Assembly (NCBI RefSeq): GCF_932526225.1
Contig: NC_064044.1
Location: 6,908,747 to 6,972,746, forward strand
DNA from: Nematostella vectensis
Taxonomy: Eukaryota > Cnidaria > Anthozoa > Actiniaria > Edwardsiidae
DNA length: 64,000 nucleotides
Reading direction: 5' to 3'
In this document: one piece after another, positions 1-10,079 of the stretch
Layout: each line of letters starts with the position of its first letter
Numbering within the stretch: the stretch's first letter is position 1
The notes under the pieces: model-generated
The model's input: the letters and a program-made list of their open reading frames with translations, nothing else
Database searches by the model: none
Told to the model about the DNA's origin: nothing
Translations under genes and position numbers: made by a program

Positions 1-994
1 ATAGTCACACACAAAAATTTGTATACTGCTGCAAACATCCTAGCTTGGGTAATGATGTTGTAAAGTAGAACAGTTTTATAGGGTTTAGGAAACAACATGT
101 ATAGGGTAAAAAGTTACCAACGAAGAACATGACCTCCAAACAGCTTAGGTTGGGGGTGAAGTACTCTGGCTCCCATTGCCTTCCCCCCCCCCCCCCTTGG
201 ATCTGGCAGAACTACAAACCTTTTCACCATCCTGACTAAATTCCCAGTCAACCGTCGGTTGAAGAGTAGGAAGTTCAGTGGCTGTTCTAATGAGACAGTA
301 GACTCCGCACAATCCCATGGGATGGACACTACTAGCCCAGCAATAAGCCCGCAGTCAGCATCCTTCATCTCATTTAAATAGTTCATCAAAATCATCCTGA
401 AATTTAAGATAAGGAGAAAACTGAAATTTGAGGAAAGGAGAACCATGGGTAATCAGGACTGTAGTCAGGTTGTTCATTAACCCATGAGCCATCAGGGTGA
501 TTTAGATCCACGGCGCTAGCAAGAGGACACTGCCTCTCTAACATTCGACTGGGTGCAGACATTTCTTGCCAACATCCCGTAGTGTTTAGAATAGCATTTC
601 ATGCTTTTCCCTTAAGGACATGATGTAAGCAAAAATCAGTGCAGGCACTTGCAATAAATAGCGCAAGCAGCATCTTCTTGTTGGTGTCATGGATCTAAAC
701 CCTCCTTTTCTCTCTTAGGTGACATCATAATTTTAAATGGTACATTTTTTTATATGTGCAGACTATGTGAATACCTGCTACTAACCTTCAGAAACTTTTC
801 ATAATCTTTTATGTCCTTTTATATATTTATCCTGACAAGTATTTTTTAGTTTGAAACATAACATATTATATCTTTTAGAGAGCATGATTGTATAAAATTG
901 TGTTTAAAGCATAATTCTCTTTAGATATCCATTACAAAAGAAAGCTCTAAATAATGTCTAGTCTAACTACCTCTTATCAGAAACATCTGAGGCC
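1..994. repeat. Segmental duplication, copy 1 (pairs with 11961-12681)
   Basis: This stretch is nearly identical to 11961-12681 in the same orientation. The match begins at the first base of the window, so the copy may continue to the left. It ends at the shared sequence AACATCTGAGGCC. Copy 1 has about 250 bp (roughly 461-708) missing from copy 2, plus a short duplication near 400-425. It holds a full copy of ABHD exon 5 on the minus strand and its flanking intron. Its right end contains the ATG and first codons of the ORF at 954. Which copy is ancestral cannot be told from the window. Confidence 0.93.
220..396 (-). pseudogene. Isolated copy of ABHD1/3 exon 5
   Basis: On the minus strand this 177-bp block encodes the same residues as exon 5 of the ABHD1/3 gene at 10080-15359, from [16 protein letters not shown] through [14 protein letters not shown]. 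It keeps the acceptor (TTTCAG) and the donor (AAAAG-GTTTGT). The exons that should lie to its right (1-4, including the nucleophile serine) are absent; the copied block ends at 994 and an unrelated ORF follows. On present evidence it is an exon carried by a segmental duplication. Exons 6-8 could lie left of the window, but without exons 1-4 the copy could not make a full hydrolase. Confidence 0.85.
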
Positions 995-1604
995 AGTGGG
1001 CGGAACAAAGAAGGAAACCAAGAAAAGAAAAAAAAGGTTTTCAGGGACTCTGCCTCCGATACTACACAAAGAGGAGAAAATTAGCGAGGCAGAGAAACAG
1101 GGGTTTGGCTCAGACAGCGAGTTTTCGCTATCCGAAAGACTCCCGCCACTGAAATCAACACCCGTCTATCTTACATCTAAAACTCCTCCCCCGCCTCCTC
1201 CTTCCGAAGACGAACATGAACCAGATAATATATCAACGGATACTTTTACTATAACGCCAGAACAAGCTATTTTCCAAAGCTCTTGGGAGACAGAAGAGGA
1301 ATTAAAGTGTTCCTACCCACAGAGATTCCCACAATCAAAACCAAACTCGCCAACGCCGGGGAGACAGCCAACTCCATTTCCCGCCGATACGGACACAGTC
1401 GTGATAAGAGACCCGAAAGCGGTGCTCAAAATGAAGAAGAAAGATTCGTGCTCAAAATACTCCAAAGACGGGCAAACTGTGAGCCCGCGAGCTTGTAAAG
1501 GAAAGCCCGTGGAATCGATAAAGTCGAGGTTGGATGATTTTATGAGAAAAATAAAGAACTCTGATACTGTTGAAGAAAAAGAAGAATTTAAAATCAGTGG
1601 TTAA
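954..1604 (+). CDS. Uncharacterised 216-residue basic, low-complexity protein
   Basis: I do not recognise this protein. The ORF starts at ATG 954, with an in-frame TAA only two codons upstream, and ends at TAA 1604. It has a Lys/Arg-rich N-terminus (KKETKKRKKRF), a short proline run (about residues 79-84), a Ser/Thr/Pro-rich middle and a Lys-rich C-terminus (ESIKSRLDDFMRKIKN, possibly helical). There is no signal peptide or membrane segment, so a disordered cytoplasmic or nuclear protein is the plain reading. TTCTCTTTAG at about 915-924 looks like a 3' splice site, so 954 may begin in a second exon behind a 5'UTR intron. AATAAA-like signals follow (about 1861 and 2000). The first 13 codons lie in sequence duplicated from an ABHD intron on the opposite strand. 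The rest is unique in this window. Length and composition favour a real gene, but that is not proven. Confidence 0.55.
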   Translation: MSSLTTSYQKHLRPVGGTKKETKKRKKRFSGTLPPILHKEEKISEAEKQGFGSDSEFSLSERLPPLKSTPVYLTSKTPPPPPPSEDEHEPDNISTDTFTITPEQAIFQSSWETEEELKCSYPQRFPQSKPNSPTPGRQPTPFPADTDTVVIRDPKAVLKMKKKDSCSKYSKDGQTVSPRACKGKPVESIKSRLDDFMRKIKNSDTVEEKEEFKISG

Positions 1605-2364
1605 ACTCCAGAAGAGAACTACAAAAAGAGAATAACACATAATTTCAGAGACTGTTCATTTTTTCCCCAGTATCAAAAGAGAAAAATATTAAAATCCTAT
1701 ATGTTAGAAAATATTTCGAGTTGCGAGCAATGAGAAATTAAGAAAAAAAAATATTGTTTAAGATCACTATAAATATTAGATATTAGCTATCACGGCAACA
1801 AAACTTAAAGAGGCATTTAAAACAATTTAACGATAGTATTTTTCGTTTAATTAGTCTTAGAAATAAAGTATATAGCTGTTATGTCTTGTGTTCTCAATTA
1901 ACGCATCCGAATGACTTCACACTTGCCATCGTGATGATGATTTGTATCAGTGTTTATTTTGTGTTTCCAGTGGAGACAGTAAAATTTTCTCAAATATAAA
2001 AAATAAATAAAATCGCGAGAACAATCAGTGGAACTTTTCTTAAACATTAGACTCTTAAACATCGAAGAGTGTTGTCAAATTTTCTTGTTTTAACGAATTT
2101 TTACCTTTCCGTATAAAACAGTTTTCACGAGCTTTTTTATCTTATCGATTGATCTCTCCTGAATTCGGTTTTTGAAAATATAACGGAATTCCATGGTACC
2201 TTTGTTCGTAGAACTGACATTTGCACTGACAATGTTTTTTGAAATAATGACAAATTTTTGGGTCAATTAGCTAAAAGCAAATTAGCCCAAGGCCCCCTAT
2301 TCCTATCCATTTGGACTAATGTTGCTAAATTCAAAGCAATTCGAACGGAATATTTGGGCACTTT
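1605..2364. other. AT-rich 3' flank, no gene seen
   Basis: This is AT-rich sequence with several AATAAA/AATAAAA hexamers (about 1861 and 1996-2012) that could end the 954 transcript. No other feature was recognised. Confidence 0.5.
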
Positions 2365-2454
2365 AACAACACCCCAGCTGGGAATCGCACCCAGTCCACG
2401 CGGCCTAAACACGGCCACGCATGCTCTCTTACACCACTGAGGTTTCGTGTTGTT
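2365..2454 (-). tRNA. tRNA-like sequence (tRNA pseudogene or SINE head)
   Basis: The minus strand folds like a tRNA. AACAACAC at 2365-2372 pairs with GTGTTGTT at 2447-2454. The T-arm CTGGG-TGCGATT-CCCAG (2378-2394) is perfect with a 7-nt loop. An anticodon-like hairpin GGCC-GTGTTTA-GGCC has a 7-nt loop with GTT in the anticodon place. CTCAGTGGTGTAAGAGAG resembles a D-arm/A box. The T-loop lacks the usual TTCGA and the acceptor is 8 bp, so a decayed tRNA or tRNA-derived SINE is more likely than a working gene. Confidence 0.35.
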
Positions 2455-2470
2455 TTGGCCGAGGAAAAAC

Positions 2471-2504
2471 CTCTAGTGGGACGCAAACTAGCATCCCACT
2501 AGAG
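2471..2504. repeat. Short perfect inverted repeat (hairpin)
   Basis: CTCTAGTGGGA and its exact complement TCCCACTAGAG are separated by 12 bases. The hairpin lies just beside the tRNA-like block and may belong to the same repeat element. Confidence 0.6.
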
Positions 2505-3262
2505 TAAAAACCTCAATTTGGTTCCAGTACGAGTCTGGGACGGTAAGCCAAACGAAACAAGATTAACAAAAGCCTGCCTGAAAGCCTGGGGTACAGATAA
2601 AAGGAACGTGTGAAAAAGGCCAGAATGTTTGATAAAAAGCAGTGGAAATTTGCAAAGAACAACATCAAACGTGAATGATTTTAAGCATTTCAAAATTGGC
2701 TGTAAAAATGTTTTTAGGATCAATCAAAGGATATTAGCAAAAGGGTTCTCTCGTGCAAGGTTTTATGTGTCCAGCCGTCACAAAATGACATCGAATGAAA
2801 ACCGAACACGTCATTCGACGTGTGACGTCACCTATGACGCAATCAAAAACAAACTTGCAGGAGGTGATCGAGAACAAAAACAAACACTCAAGATGGAAAC
2901 ATCGTCAGGAAAACTAACTTGGTTGATGACAAGGGTCCAACAAAGTGGTCAGTCTATAAGAGTGGGGCAGCGGTATGGTAACTTGGTGGTAAATGGTATG
3001 GTGGCCACAACCTCAAAACATCAGACAAAACACTTTGATAGATGTCATGTAGCAAATGAATGTGTCAGGGGATTCAACGAGATAGTCACGTGATTTGTGT
3101 CGCCATCGATAACGTCACGAGTAGAGTTGTAAAGCTTTATAATTATAGAACAAAAATAATATTGCGGTGTAGAGTTCCGCCGTTAGGCGTGCCCAAACCT
3201 ATATATTACAGAATGACCATTGGTCGTTAATGAAGGAGAAAATAAATGAAGAGATCGCCAAA
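2505..3262. other. No supported gene; weak 154-codon frame
   Basis: The plus strand is open from about 2629 to 3093 but lacks an ATG start near its beginning. Its translation is not recognisable and the region has no splice-flanked exon. I see no convincing gene. Confidence 0.4.
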
Positions 3263-4035
3263 AAGAGGTATTGCGAGAAATCCAAAAAGATATGGCGAAA
3301 AAGGTCTTGCGAGAAATCCAAAAAGATATGGCGAAAAAGGTCTTGCGAGCAACCAAAAAGATATGGCGAAAAAGGTCTTGGAAGCAACCAAAAAGATATG
3401 GCGAAAAAGGTCTTGCGAGCAACCAAAAAGATATGGCGAAAAAGGTCTTGGAAGCAACCAAAAAGATATGGCGAAAAAGGTCTTGGAAGCAACCAAAAAG
3501 ATATGGCGAAAAAGGTCTTGGAAGCAACCAAAAAGATATGGCGAAAAAGGTCTTGGAAGCAACCAAAAAGATATGGCGAAAAAGGTCTTGGAAGCAACCA
3601 AAAAGATATGGCGAAAAAGGTCTTGGGAGCAACCCAAAATATATGGCGAAAAGGTCTTGGGAGCAACCAAAAAGATGGCAAAAAGGTCTTGGGAGCAACC
3701 AAAAAGATATGGCAAAAAGGTCTTGGGAGCAACCAAAAAGATATGGCAAAAAGGTCTTGGGAGCAACCAAAAAGATATGGCAAAAAGGTCTTGGGAGCAA
3801 CCAAAAAGATATGGCAAAAAGGTCTTGGGAGCAACCAAAGAGATATGGCAAAAAGGTCTTGGGAGCAACCAAAAATATATGGCAAAAAGGTCTTGGGAGC
3901 AACCAAAAAGATATGGCAAAAAGGTCTTGGGAGCAACCAAAAAGATATGGCAAAAAGGTCTTGGGAGCAACCAAAAAGATGGCAAAAAGATCTTGGGAGC
4001 AACCAAAAAGATGGCAAAAAGGTGTTGAAGCAACA
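3263..4035. repeat. Minisatellite with 35-bp then 34-bp units
   Basis: Roughly 22 tandem units share the core AAAAAGATATGGCGAAAAAG plus GTCTTGGAAGCAACC. The left part has 35-bp units (GGCGAAAAAGG, GGAAGC). The right part, from about 3650, has 34-bp units (GGCAAAAAGG, GGGAGC) and some shortened ones. Because the unit is not a multiple of three and contains no stop in any frame of either strand, it produces six long overlapping open frames of 260-307 codons. These are best read as a consequence of the repeat, not as genes. Confidence 0.95.
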
Positions 4036-7000
4036 AAAGAGATCTCGGAAAAATCTTGGTAAACTAAAAAAGATTATCAAAAGGATCACCAAAGATGTCG
4101 GCACTGCAAACCCACAAAATACGTTTTTTTCGTTTTTAAATAAAGCTTTATGACTACTTCCGACGTGTAAATGACGTCATACATCAGGTGACCATCTCGT
4201 TGCACTGGTAAAACCAAAATTTGCTAAAATGACATCAACTTTAGTTGCCTCTGACGAGGTTTCTATATTAGTTATTGATGCTATCATCAATGATGTCACA
4301 CATACCGTTACGATCTCGTTGGACCACCTACATGACGTTTACCAAGTTTGGGTGCCATACGATGTTATTTGGTGACAACTTGGAACCACTCTCCACGAGA
4401 ACTTAAGTCGGTGGATAACCAATATCAGCTACCACATTTTCTTAAACCAATTTAACTTAGTTGGGGATCGAGTGCCGAGAAGCTCCGCTAAATTGACACT
4501 GTGTTTTGGTGTTATTAAACTCAAGGGAGATCGACTCAAGGGACTTTGAGAATCCAGAAAGATTGCAAAAAAGTCACGGACAAATTAAAGTGAGAAAAAC
4601 AACTTTATTAATACTTATGTACCCAATGTTTGATACAAATCACAATGTTACATTAAATATCAAATTGTTACCGCAAAACAGATTACATTGGTTTTCTAAC
4701 TACAATTAGAGGTATTTATTTTTAGGGTGAATAAGAGATCTGTGAACAATTCAAAATTTCGATAAAAAAGCCTTGAGGCAAATCAAAACAGATTGCGCTC
4801 AAATACCAAGATCGAAAATAAGCTTTTTAGAAAAAAATAAAAAAAAATCGACAAGACGAAGAAGATAACGAAGACTTGAGGAGTTTGAAACCGGAATCTC
4901 GCAAACGACTAAAAAAATATATTGACTAAAATGCCCATTTCGAAAAAAGGTATGGTAAATATGCTTACATACATATTTTCCAACCTGGCATCGGGAAACT
5001 TTTTTTTTTACTTTTTATTTCCCGATTATGGAGATAAAGATCCAAACATGCTACAACAACATTGCTGCAGCACCAAAATCATCTTTGCCAAAACTTAAAG
5101 CCTAGAAGCCTGCCACGCCTAGTAAAGTGCTACTTGTGTCTGCAGTGTCGTGCCTTACGTCGATGATCCATCCGCTGTTGTCGACGTCTTCACCAATCAA
5201 CAACGAACGCCTACTCGTCACAAATACCAAAACCAGGAATGAGTGATCGAGGAAACGCCCTTTGCCGATGGCGCCAACCATGTGTTGGACACTACGATAA
5301 GCTGACAAGTTGTCAGTTGTACTATAGGTAAAGCCACATGCCTATTCCATTTTTCCTTTTTTTTTCCAAAATTGAATCGCAAATCTTTTTTTACATTTTG
5401 GCCAAAATAGATTCGAAAAAATCGCAAATGCATCAAACTCACACACAAAAAAAAAGATCGAAGACCAAGAATCGAAGTTGACAATGTCGGAATGGCTATT
5501 GTCGCAAGCTATGCTGAACTTCTAATAACTATAGTACAGGCATTCATGGACTTGAAGTTGTAGCAAATGCATATTACTATAATCTTATACTTGAAAGCTG
5601 TATGTGGTGGCGAGGGCCTAGTTTTTTTTTGTCTTGAGGTACTACTAGTGGATTCCATTGAAATTCATCTTTTTTGGGGGTTTACAACTGCAAACTAACT
5701 CGGAAAAATATCATATGCTCCAAAATAGGTTAACTGTGCCAAAAATTCAAGTCCAATGAAAGTCGTTTCAACCTCCAACCCCAAGAAGACTACCCAAAGC
5801 ACACTAGCCGAAATAAGGATGCGTCCAAACCATTCCAAAAGGAATTTTCAGATTATCTTTAGGCCGTCTTATATGCCTAAATGCTAGTTGAACCCCGTGA
5901 GCAGACAATTTTATGTGTCCTTCCAACACTGGCAGCTATCAAAATCTCCTCAGACGAATAGTAGAACTGAGATTCTCTTCAGAATTTCTTACAAAGTATG
6001 GGCTGCCTGTGTTGGGTGAGCAAAGGCTGTGCTTAGCCTAAAGGGTAGCTTAGCCCACCTCCCCCCAGTCCCCCCTTCCCACTGATGCTAACGCATATGC
6101 ATGGTGTATGTATTTGAGGACCACCTGTGCTCAGACGAATCACCTGCTCAGCCCATGAAAACCTAACACTACCCCCCTGAGTACCCGAGTGAGACATCAA
6201 ACAACTCAGCTTTATTAGAGTTAGGGGGTCCTAGTAAAACGACTTATTTAACAATTATATGTTTTGAACGATACTATTTCCTTTTATTAAACACTTCCAT
6301 GTTTGCATCAAATGCTTCTTGGAGACTGTTTTCTTTATAGCAATAAATAAATCTCTGGTATTGATGCAGAAAGCAACAATGAACTATGTGGAAAACTTCA
6401 GATGAGAAACAAGATCACCTAATTGAATGCAACAGTATATATCACATGATCAAGTTATCAGCAAAAGGGGGAGAGGGGGAAGCATACCTCCAGGTGACTG
6501 AATCCTCCCACGCAGACCAGTAATGCCTAGACTACCAAAATCTCAAACTAACGAACCATTTGTTCGTGATAAAAAAGGACTTAACAAAAAATTATGTGAC
6601 AGGCTTCGCCTAATCAAAATAAATCCTCCCCCCTCCCAAGGGCACAGATTCGTATAATACTCTGGCCCTTTTGCTAGCTAATAATTGTGATATATTTATT
6701 TAAGTTTGCAATTGCTTTATAAGAAAGCAATGCTTGTCTGCAGTCTGGATCTTATTTCGTTTCTATTTATAGAAAAGCAGGATTACCAGACAATAGTTTG
6801 TGATTAGAAAATGATCTTTTTTTCAGAATCTAAAAATCGGTCACTTTTTTTACACAAACCTGGTAATTCTCGCTTTTTTAGAAGCTTGCAGTTCAAAATT
6901 GTAATCCTAAAAATTATCCTGTAATAGCCATTTGCATAGAGTTACTATTTTCATCCTTTTTAGAGATGAAAATCTACAGCTTTGTAAAGAGCCTTGAATT

Positions 7001-8979
7001 CAAGACTCCAAACTATTATATGGTTAATACAGATTCAACCATACAACATTTCATTAAACATTTTTGGCCTCTTCTCCTTTTAGTATTCCCTTTGATTAGG
7101 AACACTGCCACGCCCATTGCCGAAGTATAGCCAAAGTTAAAATCAGAGATAAGTTACAGCTCTAACAAGCCTAGTGCATGTTTGCATTCTGTTATTTTGC
7201 AATTTTTTTTCACTTTTTTTAAATATTTTTATATGGATTATTGCAAGTTCTAAACAAGTCAGAAAAGAAATAGGACATGCCGTTTGGTAGAGCTGCTCTC
7301 TGAGAAAAAAAAAACTCACTGTTTGTTCGAGGATTCTTTTAGCCTCCAATCTCCTTTATTACTGTGTAGATGATAATCTGTGAAAAAAAATGTTTTTATA
7401 AAAAATCGCTTTATTGATATAATGTCTTTAGGCATATCAAAAATATCATCTTTACTTTTACGGGGTATAGACAAATGCAAAGTATTGATAAATGATGGTA
7501 AATATATATTTTACTCACTGCCTACTGTATGGCTGGTCATACAAATCACAGGAAATGCTCCAAAATGGCGTAAATTTTTGCCTTTTTTATTCTTGTCATT
7601 GTTCCCAACATGAAAGCAAAATTTGTGCGTGTTTCTTTCAGAAGAGTTTGATAAAATATATTTTAATTTGATTTTTAAAAGGAACACGCAATTTTGTTCT
7701 AGTTATTTTGGAGTGTTGTAATTTTAACAAGAACAGCAACTTCTATTTTCTCTAATCGGTCTTTTAAATGTGTGGTAAACCAAATACTTATGTTTTTAGT
7801 TTGCAGAGGAAACGTTCTATTTATTTTCAGTGTTTTATCTCACCTAGCCAAAGTCTATCGCGTGAGTATGGCTTGGCCATTTCGCATGGTGCAGTAAAAA
7901 CATTCCTGTGGAAAAAGAGAAAAACAACTCAAAATATTGGACACTTTTCCCCTATTTCAAGACATTTAGGAAGATAACTGATGATAATTGCTTTTGACAA
8001 TTTAAATTTTCTTGGCAAACTAATTTACGGAGTGGAAAACCTTAAAAAACATGTAATGTATATGTTGTACTTGTATTTTGTTGCTTATCTAAAATACCCT
8101 AAACAAATAAAAAAATGTCTTCTCTAGTGGCAAAATAGATAATAAATGGATAATTTCATTCAACTTGGGGGGTTTTTCTTACCAAGAAGGTAACCGCATG
8201 AATGAGACCTTATTTGAAGTGAAAGTGGGAACTTTCTTGAAATGCGCGACGGAATGTTCCAGTTTATCACTTCTGAGTAAATCTGGACCTTCTAAACACG
8301 ATATAGTTGCCGCTGTGTATATGTGAAGTGATATAAGATTTCAGAAAGTTCAAAAGAACAATCTTAAGAGCGAAAGTCGAGACCATCAAAATCAAAAGCG
8401 GGCTATTTTCCACGAGGTGAATACTTCATCTGTGCAGAACACTTTATCTGTCATTCAAATTATAATCACCCAATCACAGTTTACTGATGAGCTGAACGTA
8501 CCAGTAATATCCGCAGGAGAACAATAGTCGTTAATTTGGGTTTCAAAGGCGCACGTGAAAATGTCTCTTGCGCAGCCGCCCTTAGTGTAGTAGAGTTTAG
8601 AGACTAGGAAAAACCGTTGCGTGTGACAAATCTCAGGGTCGAAGTCAAAAGGGTAGCCGGGGGCAAGGAGTGAACAGACATAAAAAAAAGGGAAAAATTA
8701 TCCGTTCATTCTTCGTATAAATGTATGGAACAATTTATTGCATGACGAAAGTCATGACCCTTTTGGGGTTTCTATTTTTTACAATAAACAAGGAATTTGC
8801 ACGACTAAGCAGATAAAAAATGTACTCTTTTTCTGTCGCTCAATCCTTCGCGCGCGGGGTCTATCTCTCGTAGGCTAAGTATTATTACCTTAACGCTAAT
8901 AGTACGCTGGTAAAACTACCCCATGAATTGTGTAGTTCCAGAAAATATATATACGCCCAGAAATTTCCAGAGGGGAGTA
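4036..8979. other. Long AT-rich intergenic region, no gene recognised
   Basis: I find only short chance open frames (under 90 codons), homopolymer runs and scattered AATAAA motifs. None of the frames has recognisable protein similarity or paired splice sites. Confidence 0.5.
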
Positions 8980-9003
8980 GGGGGGGGGGGGGGGGGGGGG
9001 GGG
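8980..9003. repeat. Poly(G) tract of 24
   Basis: An uninterrupted run of G on the plus strand, a potential G-quadruplex. The two sides share AGAGGGG/CCAGAGGGG sequence, so it may lie inside a small degraded repeat. Confidence 0.9.
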
Positions 9004-9604
9004 AATGCCCCTTTTCCTTAACAGTTACTGTATTTATTTTTTTCCAGGGGGTTTTAAATTCCAGAGGGGTGGGGGGTCTGGCACTACACATTAATGGTTT
9101 AGATCTTTTGGGGTAATTGGCGTACATCCTGAAAAAAATCAAAAGTTTAAAATGTTTCAAGAAAAAAGCATGCGATTTTTGTTTCTGCTGTTAGATTTGT
9201 ACTACTTACCCATTATGAAGATAGTAAACCAGTAAGACACAGGGAAAGTTGGTATTTTATGTCAGGATTTGCAAGCATTGCGACACACAAATAGAAATAC
9301 AACTTTATATTATATTAAAAACTATGTATTACTTGTAAAGCTATAATAACAAGTATCTAACAATTATTATATTATTCATAGCAAAATTTCATTCAATTAT
9401 TATTTTCAAATATTTCGTCCATTTAACAAGTAGAAACGTTGACATTAATATTCCTGGTTCAATAAATATCTTTTTAGATGGCTTTATACAACAAGTTCAA
9501 GATAAATATGATTCACTCATTACACCTTGTAAAATATTCCAAACGTTTCATGTTATCAAATACTTATTTTTTCATCTAAATATTCACGACACATGCTTTT
9601 ACCG
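9004..9604. other. AT-rich, nothing recognised
   Basis: No open frame, repeat or RNA signal that I can support. Confidence 0.5.
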
Positions 9605-10070
9605 GAAGTGACGTCATGCCTAGGGGCAACAACATAAACCTGTTATGTCGTTATTAATTAATATTCTGACGACAATGTTTGACTATCAAGTTATGCTGCT
9701 TTACTGCTGTCACGCACTAGTTGTGAAAAAAAAGAAAATGACATAACGTAGTTGATGTGATTCCATGCCGCATTCAAAGTGGTGCCATTTGCCAGATAAT
9801 ATATTTATGGTGTCTTTTAACTTAAGTGACGTCATACACCCGATATAGAGTGGCATATGACTTCATGCCTGTTTTAAAATTCTTGATGTGACATCATGCC
9901 GTCAATATGACGTTACATTGGTTACGCAGATTCCGCAAATGCAAAATCACACAACCACTCCTGTTGCTAAGTATCTGGTGACGTCATGCCATTGAGGAGA
10001 CGTCATGCAACCAATTCCATGGGACAAGCCACTGATGTGACGTGACGTCAAATGTGACGTCATGTCTTGA
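9605..10070. repeat. Region with five perfect TGACGTCA palindromes
   Basis: TGACGTCA occurs at 9609, 9827, 9979, 10043 and 10055, mostly in the wider form GTGACGTCATGCC, with near matches between. The wider context recurs, so this looks like decayed satellite or dispersed-repeat sequence. It also matches the CREB/ATF site. It lies just past the stop codon of the ABHD1/3 gene, in its 3' flank. Confidence 0.6.
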
Positions 10071-10079
10071 AGGGTATCT

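Noticed and set aside
2629-3093. 154-codon frame
   Set aside because: Non-ATG start, no similarity and no splice or promoter support.
3183-4153. Six long open frames (260-307 codons) on both strands
   Set aside because: They all lie on the 34/35-bp minisatellite, which has no stops in any frame. None extends into unique coding sequence.
8480-8510. CTGATGAGCTGAACG as a second hammerhead core
   Set aside because: No GAAA after a stem II, no stem I partner and no GTC site. Other CTGANGA matches on both strands also failed these checks.
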